Shown here: positions 26,177-35,092 of the stretch, one piece after another | Numbering within the stretch: the stretch's first letter is position 1 | How the letters are laid out: each line of letters begins with the position of its first letter | Source of the DNA: JAHCHG01 sp041394845 | Lineage (GTDB): Bacteria > Acidobacteriota > Blastocatellia > Pyrinomonadales > Pyrinomonadaceae | Assembly: GCA_041394845.1 (NCBI GenBank) | Contig: JAWKHL010000001.1 | Coordinates: forward strand, 1,178,001 to 1,242,000 | Length of the DNA: 64,000 nt | Direction: 5' to 3' | Notes under the pieces: generated by a model | The model's database searches: none | What the model was told of the DNA's origin: nothing | What the model saw: the letters and a program-made list of their open reading frames with translations, nothing else | Position numbers and translations under genes: made by a program

Positions 26177-26764
26177 ATGAACTATCCGGTTGATTTGTCT
26201 TTTAAGATCCTGGCCCTTGCCAGTCAAATTTACATCAGAGATGCCAACGGGGTTTTAATGGGCTACGTAAAACAAAAACTTCTTAAACTAAAAGAAGACA
26301 TCAATGTTTATTCCGACGAAAACCAAAATCAGGTTCTTTTCAATATCAAGGCCGACCGGATCATCGATTTTTCGGCCAGATACAATTTCACTTCCAGCAA
26401 CGGGCAATTTTTAGGTTCGATCAAAAGACAGGGCCGACGTTCGATCTGGAAGGCAAACTATGAGATTTCCGACGAAAACAACAATCAGATTATGCAGATC
26501 AACGAAGAGAACGCCTGGGTCAAGGTCGGCAATGCCCTCGTCGGCGAACTTCCGGTCATTGGAATTTTTACCGGTTATTTTTTAAACCCGGCTTATCTCG
26601 TTTCAGAAAACGGAGGGGCCACAATTATGAGAATCCAAAAACAGCCGGCCTTTATGGAAAGCAAATTTCAGCTTGTTCCCCAAATCCAGATTCCGGCTGA
26701 AAAGGAGACCTTGATCTTGCTCAGCGCTTTGACCATGGTCCTGCTTGAAAGAGCCAGAGGGTAG
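26177..26764 (+). CDS. LURP-one-related (LOR/tubby-like) family protein
   Basis: 195 residues. It has the LOR pattern: a first strand set LSFKILALASQIYIRDANGVLMGYVKQKLLKLKEDINVYSDEN, then LFNIKADRI and the second half ISDENNNQIMQINEEN with EKETLILLSALTMVLLERARG as a final hydrophobic helix. This twelve-stranded beta-barrel wraps a C-terminal helix in plant and bacterial relatives; a phospholipid-scramblase or membrane-binding role has been proposed for the superfamily. GAGGAG precedes the ATG at 26177. Function here unknown. Confidence 0.72.
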   Translation: MNYPVDLSFKILALASQIYIRDANGVLMGYVKQKLLKLKEDINVYSDENQNQVLFNIKADRIIDFSARYNFTSSNGQFLGSIKRQGRRSIWKANYEISDENNNQIMQINEENAWVKVGNALVGELPVIGIFTGYFLNPAYLVSENGGATIMRIQKQPAFMESKFQLVPQIQIPAEKETLILLSALTMVLLERARG

Positions 26765-26778
26765 AACTTCGGCGGTTT

Positions 26779-29373
26779 ATGAAAAACACGACTCCAATTC
26801 GAAGGCAATATCTGGAGATCAAATCGAATCATCAGGATTCCATTTTGCTGTTCCGGTTGGGTGATTTTTACGAGGCCTTTGATGAAGACGCCAAATTATT
26901 GTCCCGGGAACTCGATATTACCCTGACCAGCAAACCGATGGGTAAAAACATGCGGGTTCCGCTGGCCGGAATTCCGCATCAGGTTTTGGACAAACATCTG
27001 GCCACATTGATTTCCAGAGGCCATAAAGTGGCCATTTGCGAACAGACCGGAACTCAACCGGTCAAGGGGGCAGACGGCAAAAAACTGATTCCGAGGGAGG
27101 TGGTTCGGGTTGTTACGGCCGGAACCATCATTGAACCGGAACTTCTCGACAGCAAAACAAACAATTATCTGGTCTCTTTCTACAGCGACGGAACGCGAAC
27201 CGGGATCGCCTACGCCGATATTTCGACCGGGGATTTTGCCGCCACCGAGGTGGAAAACAAAAATGCCCTGACCGAATTGCAAAGGCTGGCCCCGGCAGAA
27301 ATCCTCATCTCTGAGGGCGATCCCGAAATGCCCGCCAGAGAACGCCCCCAAAATGTAACCCGATTAAATCCGGTTGAATTTGATCTTGAAAAATCAAAAA
27401 AAACAATTTTCCGCCATTTCAAAACCAAATCTTTAAGGGCTTTCGGTCTGGATCAAAAACCTCTGGCTGTTTCGGCCGTCGGGGCCCTTTTAAGCTATTT
27501 GAAAAACAACCGAACCGAAACCGCCGAACAGCTTTCCCGTCTGGCAATTTACGATTCCGGGGAGTTTATGCTTTTGGACGGAAAAACCCTGGATTGTCTG
27601 GAGGTTTTTAAAAGTGATTCGGGGAATTCCCTCTTAAACGTTATTGACAAAACCCAAACCCCGATGGGCGGACGGTTGCTTCGGCGTTGGCTTCGCCAGC
27701 CGTTGCTGGATGTTTCGGAAATTTTCCGCCGTCAGGAGTTGATCGGCTGGTTGGCCGAAAATTCCAACCAGAGGCAAAAACTATCCGGGCATTTGGAACT
27801 TGTCAAGGATATTGAAAGACTTTCGGGAAGAGCCAAGGCCGGCGTCATAACTCCGACTGAATTGCTGGCTTTCGGCAACAGTTTGGACTTGATTCCAAAA
27901 ATAAAAAATGTCCTCCGGAAAGACCCCGTCAAATTTTCCAGTTTGCTGGCCCAACTGCCCGAATGCAAGGGGATTGCCGATTTGATCAACGCCGGCATCT
28001 CCAGAGAACTCCCCTCAGATTTTGCGGAACAGGTCGGGATCATCAAACCCGGTTTTTCCGAAGAATTGGATAAACTTAGAAACACCCTTGGCGAAGGGAA
28101 AACCTTTTTGGCCGAGTTGGAAAAACGAGAACGCAAGCGAACTGGAATCAAGAGCCTTCGCGTCGGTTTCAACAAGGTCTTTGGCTATTACATAGAGGTT
28201 ACAAAACCCAATCTTCATCTTGTTCCCAAAGATTTTCAACGAAAACAAACGCTGATTCCCTCGGAAAGATTCATTACTCTGGAACTGAAGGAGCATGAAT
28301 CCCTGGTGATCCACACGCAGGAAAGGATCGCCGAATTGGAATCGAGTCTTCTCCGGCAGATTTGCAATCAGATCGGAAAAAGCCGACCGGAAATCCTTTT
28401 GGCCGGGTCGACCCTTGCGCTTCTGGATTGCGTTTCGGGTTTGGCCGAAACCGCCGATCTCAACAGTTATTGCCGCCCGACCGTAAATGAGACTTCCCTG
28501 CTGAGGATCAAAGCCGGCCGCCACCCGGTCATTGAAAAGGTTTTGCAAAACCGGGAAAAGGCGTTTGTTCCGAATGATGCCGCCTTGGGGGGCAACGGCG
28601 CTCCTCTGATCGCTCTAATTACCGGTCCCAATGCCTCGGGAAAATCCACATACCTGCGTCAGATCGCCCAGATCGTTTTGCTGGCCCAGATCGGGAGTTT
28701 TGTTCCCGCCGATGAGGCCGTCGTCGGTATTTGCGACAGGATCTTTACCCGGATAGGTTTGTATGACCGTTTGGGAAGCGGAGAATCGACTTTTATGACC
28801 GAAATGATCGAAACAGCCGAGATCCTTCACAATGCGACCCCGAGAAGTCTGGTTTTGCTCGATGAACTGGGACGCGGAACCTCCACCTATGACGGTTTGG
28901 CGGTGGCCCGGGCTGTGGTTGAATATTTGCACAATCATTCCAAATTGAAGCCGAGAACATTGTTTGCAACCCATTACCACGAATTGGCTGAACTCGAAGA
29001 AATTCTGCCCGATCTGGAAAATTACTATTTCCTGATCGACGATTCCGAAAAACCCCTGAAATTCAAATATCAAATAAAAAGAGGAACGGCCCTCCGAAGT
29101 TACGGCATTTTTGCGGCTCAACTCGCGGGTCTGCCAAAACCGGTTACCCGCCGGGCCTTTGAATTATTATCCCAATATCAAAAGGAACAGACCGATCTCG
29201 ATTATCAGACGCATTCAAACGAAAATTCCGAACTGGCAAAAAAACTCGCCTCAATCGATCCGGAAAACCTTTCGCCGGTCGAGGCTTTGATGAAAATTTA
29301 CGAACTCAAAAAAATACTGAGGGCTGAGCGAGCAAATGAAAACCCCCTGGAATTAAAAAAAATGGTCGGGTAA
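26779..29373 (+). CDS. mutS: DNA mismatch repair protein MutS
   Basis: 864 residues, full length. Domain I carries the mismatch-reading Phe-X-Glu in FRLGDFYEAF. Core and lever domains follow (MGGRLLRRWLRQPLLD; GYYIEVTKPNLHLVP; ERFITLELKEHE). The ATPase has Walker A GPNASGKSTYLRQIAQI, Walker B SLVLLDELGRGTSTYDGLA and ATHYHEL. A short C-terminal tail with ENLSPVEALMKIYELKKIL corresponds to the tetramerisation end. It recognises mismatches after replication. MutL is not in the window. Directly followed, without a gap, by the BrkB gene. Confidence 0.97.
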   Translation: MKNTTPIRRQYLEIKSNHQDSILLFRLGDFYEAFDEDAKLLSRELDITLTSKPMGKNMRVPLAGIPHQVLDKHLATLISRGHKVAICEQTGTQPVKGADGKKLIPREVVRVVTAGTIIEPELLDSKTNNYLVSFYSDGTRTGIAYADISTGDFAATEVENKNALTELQRLAPAEILISEGDPEMPARERPQNVTRLNPVEFDLEKSKKTIFRHFKTKSLRAFGLDQKPLAVSAVGALLSYLKNNRTETAEQLSRLAIYDSGEFMLLDGKTLDCLEVFKSDSGNSLLNVIDKTQTPMGGRLLRRWLRQPLLDVSEIFRRQELIGWLAENSNQRQKLSGHLELVKDIERLSGRAKAGVITPTELLAFGNSLDLIPKIKNVLRKDPVKFSSLLAQLPECKGIADLINAGISRELPSDFAEQVGIIKPGFSEELDKLRNTLGEGKTFLAELEKRERKRTGIKSLRVGFNKVFGYYIEVTKPNLHLVPKDFQRKQTLIPSERFITLELKEHESLVIHTQERIAELESSLLRQICNQIGKSRPEILLAGSTLALLDCVSGLAETADLNSYCRPTVNETSLLRIKAGRHPVIEKVLQNREKAFVPNDAALGGNGAPLIALITGPNASGKSTYLRQIAQIVLLAQIGSFVPADEAVVGICDRIFTRIGLYDRLGSGESTFMTEMIETAEILHNATPRSLVLLDELGRGTSTYDGLAVARAVVEYLHNHSKLKPRTLFATHYHELAELEEILPDLENYYFLIDDSEKPLKFKYQIKRGTALRSYGIFAAQLAGLPKPVTRRAFELLSQYQKEQTDLDYQTHSNENSELAKKLASIDPENLSPVEALMKIYELKKILRAERANENPLELKKMVG

Positions 29374-30303
29374 ATGAAAAAATTATCACTCTTTGATTTT
29401 CCATATTCCGAATTCTTCAAAAGGCTTTATCAAAAATCCTTTGATGAGGACATTTTCAGCACCGCGGCCCAGGTGGCGTTTTATTTTTCTTTTGCCCTTT
29501 TTCCGCTCCTGCTGTTTTTGGTCAGCCTGTTCGGAATGGTTCTCAGTTCCGCTCTGGATCTGAAAACCGAACTTTTTCAATCCCTCAAAACCATTATGCC
29601 TTATTCGGCCTTTCGACTGGTTCAGACAACCATCGAGGAGGTGACTCAAAACAGTTCCACCGGAAAACTGACGGTCGGATTCTTTATCGCACTATGGTCG
29701 GCGTCGGCCGGAATCGACAGCATCCGCGTGGCCCTCAATTCGGTTTACAGTGTTAAGGAAGGGCGTTCCTGGTGGAGAACGAAAACGATCTCGGTGATTT
29801 TCACCCTCGTGTTTTCAATCCTCATCTCGATCGCTCTGGCAATCGTTTTTTACGGTTGGAAATTCATCCTTTTTTTGCTCAACTCCCTTTCCATTTCCAT
29901 CACCTCCCTGTTCTTCCTATATCTGATCGAATGGGCCGCCATAATCATCGTTCTGCTGATAGTTTTTGATCTTTTATACAGCTTTATTCCGGATCATTCC
30001 CCCTTTAAGTGGAAATTGATCTCCCCCGGAGCCATCACGGGTATTATTCTTTGGTTGATATTGTCCAACAGTTTTCGGCTCTATTTGCATTATTACAACA
30101 GTTACAGCAAAATGTACGGCTCCCTGGGGGCCGTGATCGTTCTAATGCTCTGGTTGTATCTGACCTCTTTGGTGATCCTGATCGGGGGCGTGATAAATGC
30201 GATCATTTTGGAATTGAACCGTAAAAAGGAATTGGAACAAGTTAATCAGTCCGAGGATTCAACCGGGGATTTCCAAACCGATGATCCTGAAGCTTCGGAA
30301 TAA
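29374..30303 (+). CDS. YihY/BrkB-family inner membrane protein
   Basis: 309 residues with about six TM helices. Family blocks: DIFSTAAQVAFYFSFALFPLLLFL, SSTGKLTVGFFIALWSASAGIDSIRVALNSVY, SFIPDHSPFKWKLISPGAITGIILWLI, and GSLGAVIVLMLWLYLTSLVILIGGVINA, the conserved YG-LGA-iallLWLY motif. Formerly labelled ribonuclease BN in error; true function unknown, possibly an envelope transporter. The start codon follows the mutS stop immediately. The C-terminal tail is acidic and soluble. Confidence 0.9.
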   Translation: MKKLSLFDFPYSEFFKRLYQKSFDEDIFSTAAQVAFYFSFALFPLLLFLVSLFGMVLSSALDLKTELFQSLKTIMPYSAFRLVQTTIEEVTQNSSTGKLTVGFFIALWSASAGIDSIRVALNSVYSVKEGRSWWRTKTISVIFTLVFSILISIALAIVFYGWKFILFLLNSLSISITSLFFLYLIEWAAIIIVLLIVFDLLYSFIPDHSPFKWKLISPGAITGIILWLILSNSFRLYLHYYNSYSKMYGSLGAVIVLMLWLYLTSLVILIGGVINAIILELNRKKELEQVNQSEDSTGDFQTDDPEASE

Positions 30304-30423
30304 AAATCCTGAAATTTCAAGCCCGTTTGCTTCAAGGAAATAAATGTTATAATGTTCACGGTTTAGTTTCGAAACCCAATTTTACAAAAACAACTTTGAT
30401 CCGAATAAAACCCCGGAGGAAAA

Positions 30424-32544
30424 ATGCGTCAAATTAAGATCCTTCTCCCTTTGATTTTCGTATGCGCCGTTCTTTTGTTTTCCCTTTTCTTTCAAAACGT
30501 TTTTACCCGCCCGACAAAGGCCGAAAATCCGGAATTTTGGATCTCGGTTGACTCAGGGGAATTAAAACAGGTTGTTGATTTTGCCGCCCGAAACGGGGAT
30601 CAAATAAAACTGGAAACCGTCGCCGTCAAAAACGGGATTTCCATCGTTGGAGCCAGTGATTCACAAATGCAAAAGGTCAGTTCCTATATGCACCGATTGC
30701 GAAACAAATGCAGCGGGTTCATTGCTCATCAATCGAAGGAGGAGGCGCTCGAAACCGTCGACCGTCTTTTCAACGCCAATACCCGGGAGTCTCTGGTCAA
30801 TTACACAATTGACAATCAATCTAACGTAAATCAAATGCTTCCGGCGGTCCTTGAAACAAATGTGCGGCAAACAATTACGGACCTTTCGGCCTTTCCCAAT
30901 CGGCGCTACAATCAACCCAGCGGAACCACCTCGGCCGAATTCATCAAAAATGAATGGACGGCTCTGGCTCTGGGAAGAAGCGATATTTCGGTCGAATATT
31001 TCACCCATCCTTCGACAGTTTCCCCTCAACCATCCGTCATCCTAACCGTTCAGGGAACAAACGCTCCGGAGGAGGTTGTGGTTCTCGGGGCCCATCAGGA
31101 CTCGATCAACACTTCGGGACAAACCCAACCCGCCCCCGGCGCCGATGACGATGCCTCGGGGGTGGCAAGTTTGACGGAGGCAATTCGGGTGTTGATCGAA
31201 AAAAACTTTCATCCCCAAAAAACGGTTAAATTTATGGCTTACGCCGCCGAGGAGGTCGGCCTTCGCGGTTCCAAGGAAATCGCTCTCGATTATCGAACCA
31301 GAAACGTAAATGTTGTCGGCGTTCTGCAACTCGACATGACCAATTTCAAGGGCTCAACCCAATTCGATTTCGCCCTGGTCAGCGATTTTACAAACGCCGC
31401 TCAAAACACTTTTGTCGCGGATCTGATCGGGGAATATCTCCCCAATTTGACGGTTACGACGACCCTCTGCAATTACGGCTGTTCCGACCATGCCTCCTGG
31501 ACCGCCCAGAATTATCCGTCTTCATTTCCCTTTGAGGCCACCTTCGGCCAGCACAATCATTCGATTCACTCGGCCAACGATACTCTTTCGCAAAGCGGAA
31601 ACAGCGCCGATCACGCCTTGAAATTCTCCAAACTCGCTTTGGCTTTCGTCGGCGAACTGGCCAAAGGTTCAATCGAACAAAATAATTCCAACCCGGTCCG
31701 GGCCGATTTCGACGGGGACGGAAAAACCGACATCTCCGTTTTTCGCCCCGAAACCGGAGTTTGGTATTTAAACCAAAGCTCTAACGGCTTTTTGGCCATA
31801 ACCTGGGGAATCTCGACCGACAAACCGATTCCCGCCGATTATGACGGGGACGGAACCACCGACATCGCCATCTTCCGGGGAAACAGCGATCCCAACCTGC
31901 CGGACATCTATATTTTGCGGACCGGGGATTTCACTTTTTCGGGGGCTTCCTGGGGGGTTGACGGCGATATCCCGACCATCGCGGATTACGACGGGGACGG
32001 TAAGGCGGATATTTCGATTTACCGTCCGGCCGCAAACACCTGGTACATTCTGAATTCGTCCGACGGATCGGTTTTCACCCATACTTTCGGTGAAACCGGC
32101 GACCGTCCGATCGTCGGGGATTTTGACGGCGACGGAAAGGCCGATCTCAATCTGTTGCGAAATGAGAATCAGTGGCTCACATTGAAATCATCTGACAATT
32201 ATTCGACCGTTGAAGAAAAGGTTTTCGGTCTTTCAGGAGACGTTCCCGTTCCGGCGGATTTTGACGGCGACGGAATTGATAACATTGCCGTATTTCGCCC
32301 GCAAAACGGCACCTGGTATTACCTTCGAACCGACGACAATATTTCTTTTGTCCAATTTGGTTCCGATCAGGATGTTCCGGTGACGGGAGATTACGACGGA
32401 GACGGGATTTCCGATTACGCAGTTTTCCGGCCCTCAAACGGGGTCTGGTACATTTTGCGAAGTTCCAACGCCTCGTTTCAGATCGAGGGATTTGGTCTGG
32501 AAACCGACAAACCTCTTCCCTTCGCCTACCAACCCGGAAGCTAA
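30424..32544 (+). CDS. Secreted M28-family zinc peptidase with six FG-GAP/VCBS-like repeats
   Basis: 706 residues with an N-terminal signal anchor. After a 160-residue prodomain-like region comes an M28 aminopeptidase domain (about 165-420). Zinc ligands appear as His in VLGAHQDSI, Asp in GADDDASGV, the Glu pair in MAYAAEEVGLRGS, Asp in LQLDMTNF and His in the NHSIHSAND segment. From about residue 425, six repeats of the DFDGDGK-DI-VFRP type follow, each with Asp-rich calcium-loop residues and a W-Y-L end, forming a likely beta-propeller for cell-surface or substrate binding. GGAGGA precedes the ATG. It is followed by a strong terminator. Confidence 0.88.
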   Translation: MRQIKILLPLIFVCAVLLFSLFFQNVFTRPTKAENPEFWISVDSGELKQVVDFAARNGDQIKLETVAVKNGISIVGASDSQMQKVSSYMHRLRNKCSGFIAHQSKEEALETVDRLFNANTRESLVNYTIDNQSNVNQMLPAVLETNVRQTITDLSAFPNRRYNQPSGTTSAEFIKNEWTALALGRSDISVEYFTHPSTVSPQPSVILTVQGTNAPEEVVVLGAHQDSINTSGQTQPAPGADDDASGVASLTEAIRVLIEKNFHPQKTVKFMAYAAEEVGLRGSKEIALDYRTRNVNVVGVLQLDMTNFKGSTQFDFALVSDFTNAAQNTFVADLIGEYLPNLTVTTTLCNYGCSDHASWTAQNYPSSFPFEATFGQHNHSIHSANDTLSQSGNSADHALKFSKLALAFVGELAKGSIEQNNSNPVRADFDGDGKTDISVFRPETGVWYLNQSSNGFLAITWGISTDKPIPADYDGDGTTDIAIFRGNSDPNLPDIYILRTGDFTFSGASWGVDGDIPTIADYDGDGKADISIYRPAANTWYILNSSDGSVFTHTFGETGDRPIVGDFDGDGKADLNLLRNENQWLTLKSSDNYSTVEEKVFGLSGDVPVPADFDGDGIDNIAVFRPQNGTWYYLRTDDNISFVQFGSDQDVPVTGDYDGDGISDYAVFRPSNGVWYILRSSNASFQIEGFGLETDKPLPFAYQPGS

Positions 32545-32547
32545 GAA

Positions 32548-32586
32548 AAAACAAGCCGGATCAAATCATTTGATCCGGCTTGTTTT
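32548..32586. terminator. Strong bidirectional terminator between M28 peptidase and kinase genes
   Basis: A 19-bp perfect stem (AAAACAAGCCGGATCAAAT and its complement around a single C) with A and T runs at its ends, exactly between convergent genes. Confidence 0.92.
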
Positions 32587-32589
32587 CGT

Positions 32590-33906
32590 TTATCGGTTGA
32601 AACTCAAAAGTGCCTCACGCATTTCCCCGGCGGTTCGCCAACGATTCTCAACCTCCTTGGTTATCGCCTGTTCGATCACAAAGGCGATCTGCGGAGGTAT
32701 GTCGGGAACCCTTTGGGCGATGGGAATAACGGGTTTTTCGAAAATGGCTTTGACGGTTTCCGAGATCCCCGCCCGCGGTGAGAGATCCAAAGCGTGTTTG
32801 GCGGTCAGAAGGCTGTAGGCCGTCATTCCAACCGCATAAATATCCGAGGGCGGCCGAACCTCCTTAAAATCCCGAACCTGTTCGGGCGGCATATAGGCAA
32901 TTGTTCCGGCCACGTCCCCGACCATCGTGACACCGCTCATTCCGGTCTGCTTATAACTTTTGGCCAGGCCGAAATCCGTCAGTTTGGAGATGTAATTGGG
33001 AAAATTCCCGTCCACCAGAATATTTTGTTCTTTGATGTCCCGATGCACAAAACCGAGCGAATGGGCGAAATCAAGGGCCGAAAGTGTCTGTTCGATGATT
33101 TTGACGACCTCTTTGTAATTGAGCCGCCCGCCGCGATGCTTGGCCAGCTTGGCGGCATCCATTCCCCCGACGTATTCCGAAACCAGATAAACGATCCCGT
33201 TATGGGTTCCGTGTTCGATATAACCGACGATGTGGGGATGCTGAAGGCTGGCCGCCACCTCGATCTCCCGCATAAAACGTTTGAGGGATTGTTCGCTAAC
33301 GGCAACCTCGGGCAAAAGGGTTTTGATCGCCACAGCCCGACCGTCTTTGACCGAACGGGCCAGCATTACGCTTCCCATTCCGCCCTGCCCCAAGACCCGG
33401 ATCATTTGGTATCCCGGAATCGGCTGGGGATTTTTTTTCAGCTTTTCCCGGCAATCGTCGCAGAGGTAAGAAAGTTTGGCGTCGGGTTGCGAGGCTTCGG
33501 CCTGTGCCGGAATGCCGCAATTGAGGCATTGAACGGTAATTACGGATGGAACCGTTTCGGTATCGCTGGTTGTGTGGATAAACTCATCGTTGGTCGGGGT
33601 TTTGGCATCGGTTTTGACCTGAACTTCTAAAACTGTTTCCCCGCCCTGGATTCGATCTCCGCTTTTCAAATGAGCCGTTTCAACCTTGATCCCGTTGACA
33701 AAAGTACCGTTGAGCGAACCGAGATCCCTTAAAAAACATTGGGGCGGAGCAATTTCCAGCAAACAATGATGTCGGGAAAAAAAACGATCGTGGGGCAGAC
33801 AAAAATGAGCCGCCTCACTCCTCCCTATCATGAAAGTTTCGTGTTGGTCAAACGTAAAGACACGTCCGCTTTGCGGCCCGGCGATTACGCGCAAGGTTAC
33901 TCGCAT
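32590..33906 (-). CDS. FHA-zinc ribbon-Ser/Thr protein kinase
   Basis: 438 residues. Residues 1-95 form an FHA domain (FMIGRSEAAHFCLPHDRFFSRHHCLLE, then LGSLNGTFVNG), which binds phosphothreonine. A zinc-ribbon-like segment with CLNCG and CDDC follows (about 125-155). The C-terminal part is a PknB-type kinase: glycine loop LGQGGMGSV, Lys in AVAIKTLL, catalytic HRDIKEQN and DFGLAKSY, then MPPEQ. There is no transmembrane helix, so it is cytoplasmic. FHA at the N-terminus of the same chain suggests self-recognition of phosphorylated residues. First of three minus-strand genes in a signalling cluster. Confidence 0.92.
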   Translation of the reverse strand: MRVTLRVIAGPQSGRVFTFDQHETFMIGRSEAAHFCLPHDRFFSRHHCLLEIAPPQCFLRDLGSLNGTFVNGIKVETAHLKSGDRIQGGETVLEVQVKTDAKTPTNDEFIHTTSDTETVPSVITVQCLNCGIPAQAEASQPDAKLSYLCDDCREKLKKNPQPIPGYQMIRVLGQGGMGSVMLARSVKDGRAVAIKTLLPEVAVSEQSLKRFMREIEVAASLQHPHIVGYIEHGTHNGIVYLVSEYVGGMDAAKLAKHRGGRLNYKEVVKIIEQTLSALDFAHSLGFVHRDIKEQNILVDGNFPNYISKLTDFGLAKSYKQTGMSGVTMVGDVAGTIAYMPPEQVRDFKEVRPPSDIYAVGMTAYSLLTAKHALDLSPRAGISETVKAIFEKPVIPIAQRVPDIPPQIAFVIEQAITKEVENRWRTAGEMREALLSFNR

Positions 33907-33971
33907 TTAATAATAGTTTAATATTGGAATTCTAAATTACAAAACCCAAAAGACTTAAATTACTGTAAAAA

Positions 33972-34985
33972 TTACCTGCTAATTTCCAAATTGGAAAAAG
34001 CCACCTGAACGCCGTCGCCCGAATAAACACCGGGAACGCCGCCCTTATACCCGTCCGAATTGGTCAGGGATTTGACCAACTCCCCGTTTATGAACAAATC
34101 GAATTTTCCGTCTTTATCACGGACTTCCAGAATGTTTTTTTCTTCCCCCCCCTTGATCGCGTTCGATTTGGTCCATTTGACCACGTCGGTTTCCTTGCCG
34201 GGTGTGTGCTTTACGACTCGGTATCTTTGTTTTTCCGCATCGATTAGAAAGCCGTAATCCTGGGTCAAAGGTTTGGGGTTGCTGTGGAAAATCAACCCGT
34301 ATCCCAGTCTGGAGGTTTTCCCCTCTGGATTTCGGACCGTTAATCTTGTAATTGCATCTTCGGTTTGATAAAGGGTGGTGGTAACCAAAACGTAATAATA
34401 ACCTCTTTGTTTGGTTCCCATGATGTATTCCCCGTTCTTGTATTCGCTATTGGCGTAAGCGGGATTTGTTTTGGTCCAGGTAGAAAGATCTATTTTGTCG
34501 AATTTTTCGTCAGCTTGAGGTTGGGGGGTCTTATTGTTAATTGGAAAATTAGTTTTGTTTCCTCCATTGTTACCGGATGGGTCAATGTTACTGAAAAAAA
34601 CAACCAACCCTACCAATCCCCCGCCGCAAACAACTACTACGGCGGCCAAAATGCCCAAAACCCAGATCCAGCTTCTCGACTTGGTCCTTCCAGCCGTTCC
34701 GGTTTGGGTCGGACCGGTCCCCCAAGCCGGCTGAGATTGTTGATTTCCCCAGGTCGGCTGGATTTGTTGCTGGGTTTGCTGGTTCCCGCTCCACCCCGGT
34801 TGGGACTGGCCGCCCAGAGATTGGCTTGGGGAGGTTTTTCTGGGGGGGTTCATCATAACCGTCGGCGGAGGAGAATCTTCGGTTGTCGGAGCGTCGCCAA
34901 CCGAATTTAGGACCGCTCCGTCATCGAGGCAAAAGTTCAAGGCTTCATCATTATAGGTTTTCTGACATTTCGGACAAATTTTCAT
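33972..34985 (-). CDS. Zinc-ribbon, single-TM protein with extracytoplasmic beta-sandwich domain
   Basis: 337 residues from the ATG at 34985, which is preceded by AGGA and puts CPKCQKTYNDEALNFC (zinc ribbon) at the N-terminus. A Gln/Pro/Ser/Trp-rich linker follows (WGNQQSQPAWGTGP), one TM helix (IWVLGILAAVVVVCGGGLVGLVVFF, about 115-140), and an outer domain from about 175 with YKNGEYIMGTKQRGYYYVL and LGYGLIFHSNPKPLTQDYGF, resembling the concanavalin-like DUF1080 fold. Sandwiched between two kinase genes with the same kind of zinc ribbon, it may be a receptor or kinase substrate; this is inference. Confidence 0.68.
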   Translation of the reverse strand: MKICPKCQKTYNDEALNFCLDDGAVLNSVGDAPTTEDSPPPTVMMNPPRKTSPSQSLGGQSQPGWSGNQQTQQQIQPTWGNQQSQPAWGTGPTQTGTAGRTKSRSWIWVLGILAAVVVVCGGGLVGLVVFFSNIDPSGNNGGNKTNFPINNKTPQPQADEKFDKIDLSTWTKTNPAYANSEYKNGEYIMGTKQRGYYYVLVTTTLYQTEDAITRLTVRNPEGKTSRLGYGLIFHSNPKPLTQDYGFLIDAEKQRYRVVKHTPGKETDVVKWTKSNAIKGGEEKNILEVRDKDGKFDLFINGELVKSLTNSDGYKGGVPGVYSGDGVQVAFSNLEISR

Positions 34986-35092
34986 TTTTTTTCCTGAAAA
35001 AGTTAAATCCAATTATTATCTGGGTTTGATCTTACTTAATAAAACCCGTCTAATTATAATAAAACAAAACCCTCTAAATTAATAGAGACGAG

